This document shows, in pieces, positions 5,079-5,601 of a DNA stretch of 5,601 bases. The position numbers were made by a program, and so were the translations under genes. The first letter of the stretch is position 1. Each line of letters starts with the position of its first letter. This stretch comes from Candidatus Pacearchaeota archaeon. GTDB lineage: Archaea > Nanoarchaeota > Nanoarchaeia > Pacearchaeales > GW2011-AR1. The DNA is taken from contig NZAS01000029.1 of assembly GCA_002686195.1 (NCBI GenBank), forward strand, positions 2,168 to 7,768, in the 5' to 3' direction. Below the pieces are notes generated by a model that was not told the DNA's origin, made no database searches, and was given only the letters and a program-made list of their open reading frames with translations.

Positions 5079-5459
5079 TTAAGTGAAGTTTCTAATACAG
5101 TAATTCATGTATTGCTCATGGTATATAGCCAGTTCCTTATAATATGCTTCAGCATCTTCATCGGCTTGCATTTCTTTCTCCACTTTCTTTATCTCTCCAA
5201 CAAAAAGGCAATCGTAATATGCCTTGTCGCTATTTGTTCCAGCTAGATTAAAAAATACTTCAGAAAAAGAACCAGAAAAACTATTTGAATCCACCACTTC
5301 AAAAACTTGCATTGGAACATATTTAATACCTTTTTCATCTTCAAATGAAACCTTAGTATATTCACCAGATTCAAGAGCCTTCAAATTCAAATACTCAGGA
5401 CAACCACAACTATCACTTGTAAAAACATAAACTTCATTCTTTTTGACATTTTTACTCAT
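5079..5459 (-). CDS. Unknown 126-aa protein
   Basis: I do not recognise this protein. It starts with a lysine-rich segment (MSKNVKKNEVYVF), has a CGC pair (18-20) in SDSCGCPEY, a beta-rich middle, and a helical, aromatic C-terminus (EAYYKELAIYHEQYMNY, about 104-120). No membrane segment or catalytic motif stands out. The frame is open upstream to a GTG at 5510, but the ATG at 5459 is chosen because AAAAAAGGAGATGAGA ends two bases before it, while the GTG has no ribosome-binding site and lies in a hairpin. Codons look more A/T-biased at third positions than in the helicase and primase, which could point to separate ancestry, but I have not counted them. Confidence 0.82.
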   Translation of the reverse strand: MSKNVKKNEVYVFTSDSCGCPEYLNLKALESGEYTKVSFEDEKGIKYVPMQVFEVVDSNSFSGSFSEVFFNLAGTNSDKAYYDCLFVGEIKKVEKEMQADEDAEAYYKELAIYHEQYMNYCIRNFT

Positions 5460-5461
5460 AA

Positions 5462-5472
5462 TCTCATCTCCT
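5462..5472 (-). promoter_or_regulatory. Leader 11-mer AGGAGATGAGA (copy 4), RBS of the 126-aa gene
   Basis: Fourth identical copy, preceded by a run of A; it decides the ATG at 5459 over the upstream GTG at 5510. Confidence 0.8.
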
Positions 5473-5502
5473 TTTTTAAAACTATAAAAATAAAAAGTAA
5501 CC

Positions 5503-5533
5503 ATCCCCACTCTCCAGAGAGAGTGGAGGGGAT
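5503..5533 (-). terminator. Hairpin between the partial gene and the 126-aa gene
   Basis: ATCCCC (5503-5508) pairs with GGGGAT (5528-5533) and ACTCTC (5509-5514) pairs with GAGAGT (5519-5524), with a four-base loop (CAGA) and a three-base bulge (GGA, 5525-5527). It begins five bases past the stop of the partial gene. On the minus strand a T-rich stretch (ACTTTTTATTTTTA) follows about five bases after the stem, so it could be a weak intrinsic terminator. Its CTCTCC/GGAGAG content resembles the hairpin at 3829-3850. Confidence 0.5.
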
Positions 5534-5537
5534 ACTC

Positions 5538-5601
5538 TCATCCCATTGTAAAGACCACATGATTATGATATGCATCAAAGCTTTGCCTCAATGCTTCTGA
5601 A
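5538..5601 (-). CDS. C-terminal 20 codons of an unidentified gene (partial)
   Basis: Of the three minus-strand frames entering from the window edge, only this one stays open for 20 codons; the other two stop within about nine. It reads SEALRQSFDAYHNHVVFTMG and ends at TGA (5540-5538), directly before a hairpin. The sequence looks like genuine protein, with a helix then a short strand, but is too short to identify. The stop and trailing hairpin fit the gene layout seen after the DUF932 gene. Confidence 0.55.
   Translation of the reverse strand, partial: SEALRQSFDAYHNHVVFTMG

Noticed and set aside
4947..5430. Plus-strand frames resembling hydrophobic membrane proteins
   Set aside because: Hydrophobicity is what antisense of Glu/Lys-rich coding sequence gives. 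The minus-strand genes here have strong RBSs and ordered starts.
5064..5472. Tiny upstream frames (ATG AGA ... TGA) overlapping the starts at 5459 and 5064
   Set aside because: The ATG is part of the Shine-Dalgarno 11-mer itself, has no ribosome site of its own, and the overlap pattern is not kept at the other two copies.
5460..5510. GTG start at 5510 for the 126-aa gene
   Set aside because: It lies inside a hairpin with no ribosome-binding site, while AAAGGAGATGAGA directly precedes the ATG at 5459.
1..5601. CRISPR array, tRNA, rRNA, insertion sequence or attachment site
   Set aside because: I saw no regularly spaced repeats, no tRNA-like cloverleaf, no transposase frame and no terminal inverted repeats.

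Overview
The window looks like an early/replication region of a tailed phage or prophage infecting a Gram-positive (Firmicutes-like) host. It is AT-rich (roughly 40% G+C by eye). Every supportable gene lies on the minus strand, packed end to end with gaps of 0-80 bases and several ATGA start/stop overlaps. Most genes have strong Shine-Dalgarno sites (AGGAGG, AGGAGA), and the recognisable proteins are phage-type replication and accessory proteins. There are no structural genes, tRNAs, rRNAs, transposases or CRISPR arrays. Host and phage identity are inferred, not seen.

In transcription order (high to low coordinates) the window opens with the last 20 codons of an unidentified gene (5601-5538), followed by a hairpin. 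Next come an unknown 126-aa protein (5459-5079), an acidic 94-aa protein with a ten-glutamate run (5064-4780), a DUF932 family protein (4713-3865), a second hairpin, and a 68-aa unknown (3809-3603). The four complete genes of this first block all use the same ribosome-binding 11-mer, AGGAGATGAGA.

The second block starts with a 134-aa protein with two CxxC pairs (3592-3188) and a 105-aa unknown that starts at TTG (3175-2858). A 58-aa single-pass membrane protein (2861-2685) is coupled by ATGA overlaps to the genes on both sides. It is followed by a superfamily 2 DNA helicase (2688-1321), an 85-aa unknown (1324-1067) and a DnaG-type primase with zinc finger and Toprim domain (1054-161). After a very AT-rich spacer, the first 27 codons of a probable helix-turn-helix replication initiator run off the window (83-1).

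Read together, the second block is a replication cassette: an initiator-like HTH protein, a stand-alone primase and an SF2 branch-migration/remodelling-type helicase, with small proteins between them. The primase has no fused replicative helicase, so a DnaB-type helicase must come from elsewhere in the phage genome or from the host. The first block is typical phage accessory material with no assigned function. The least conventional signals are the unannotated 58-aa membrane protein wedged into the helicase operon, the repeated leader 11-mer, an excess of the palindrome ACCGGT, and a 21-base gap between the Shine-Dalgarno and start of the HTH gene that a small hairpin could shorten. No clearly new defence or mobile system is visible.
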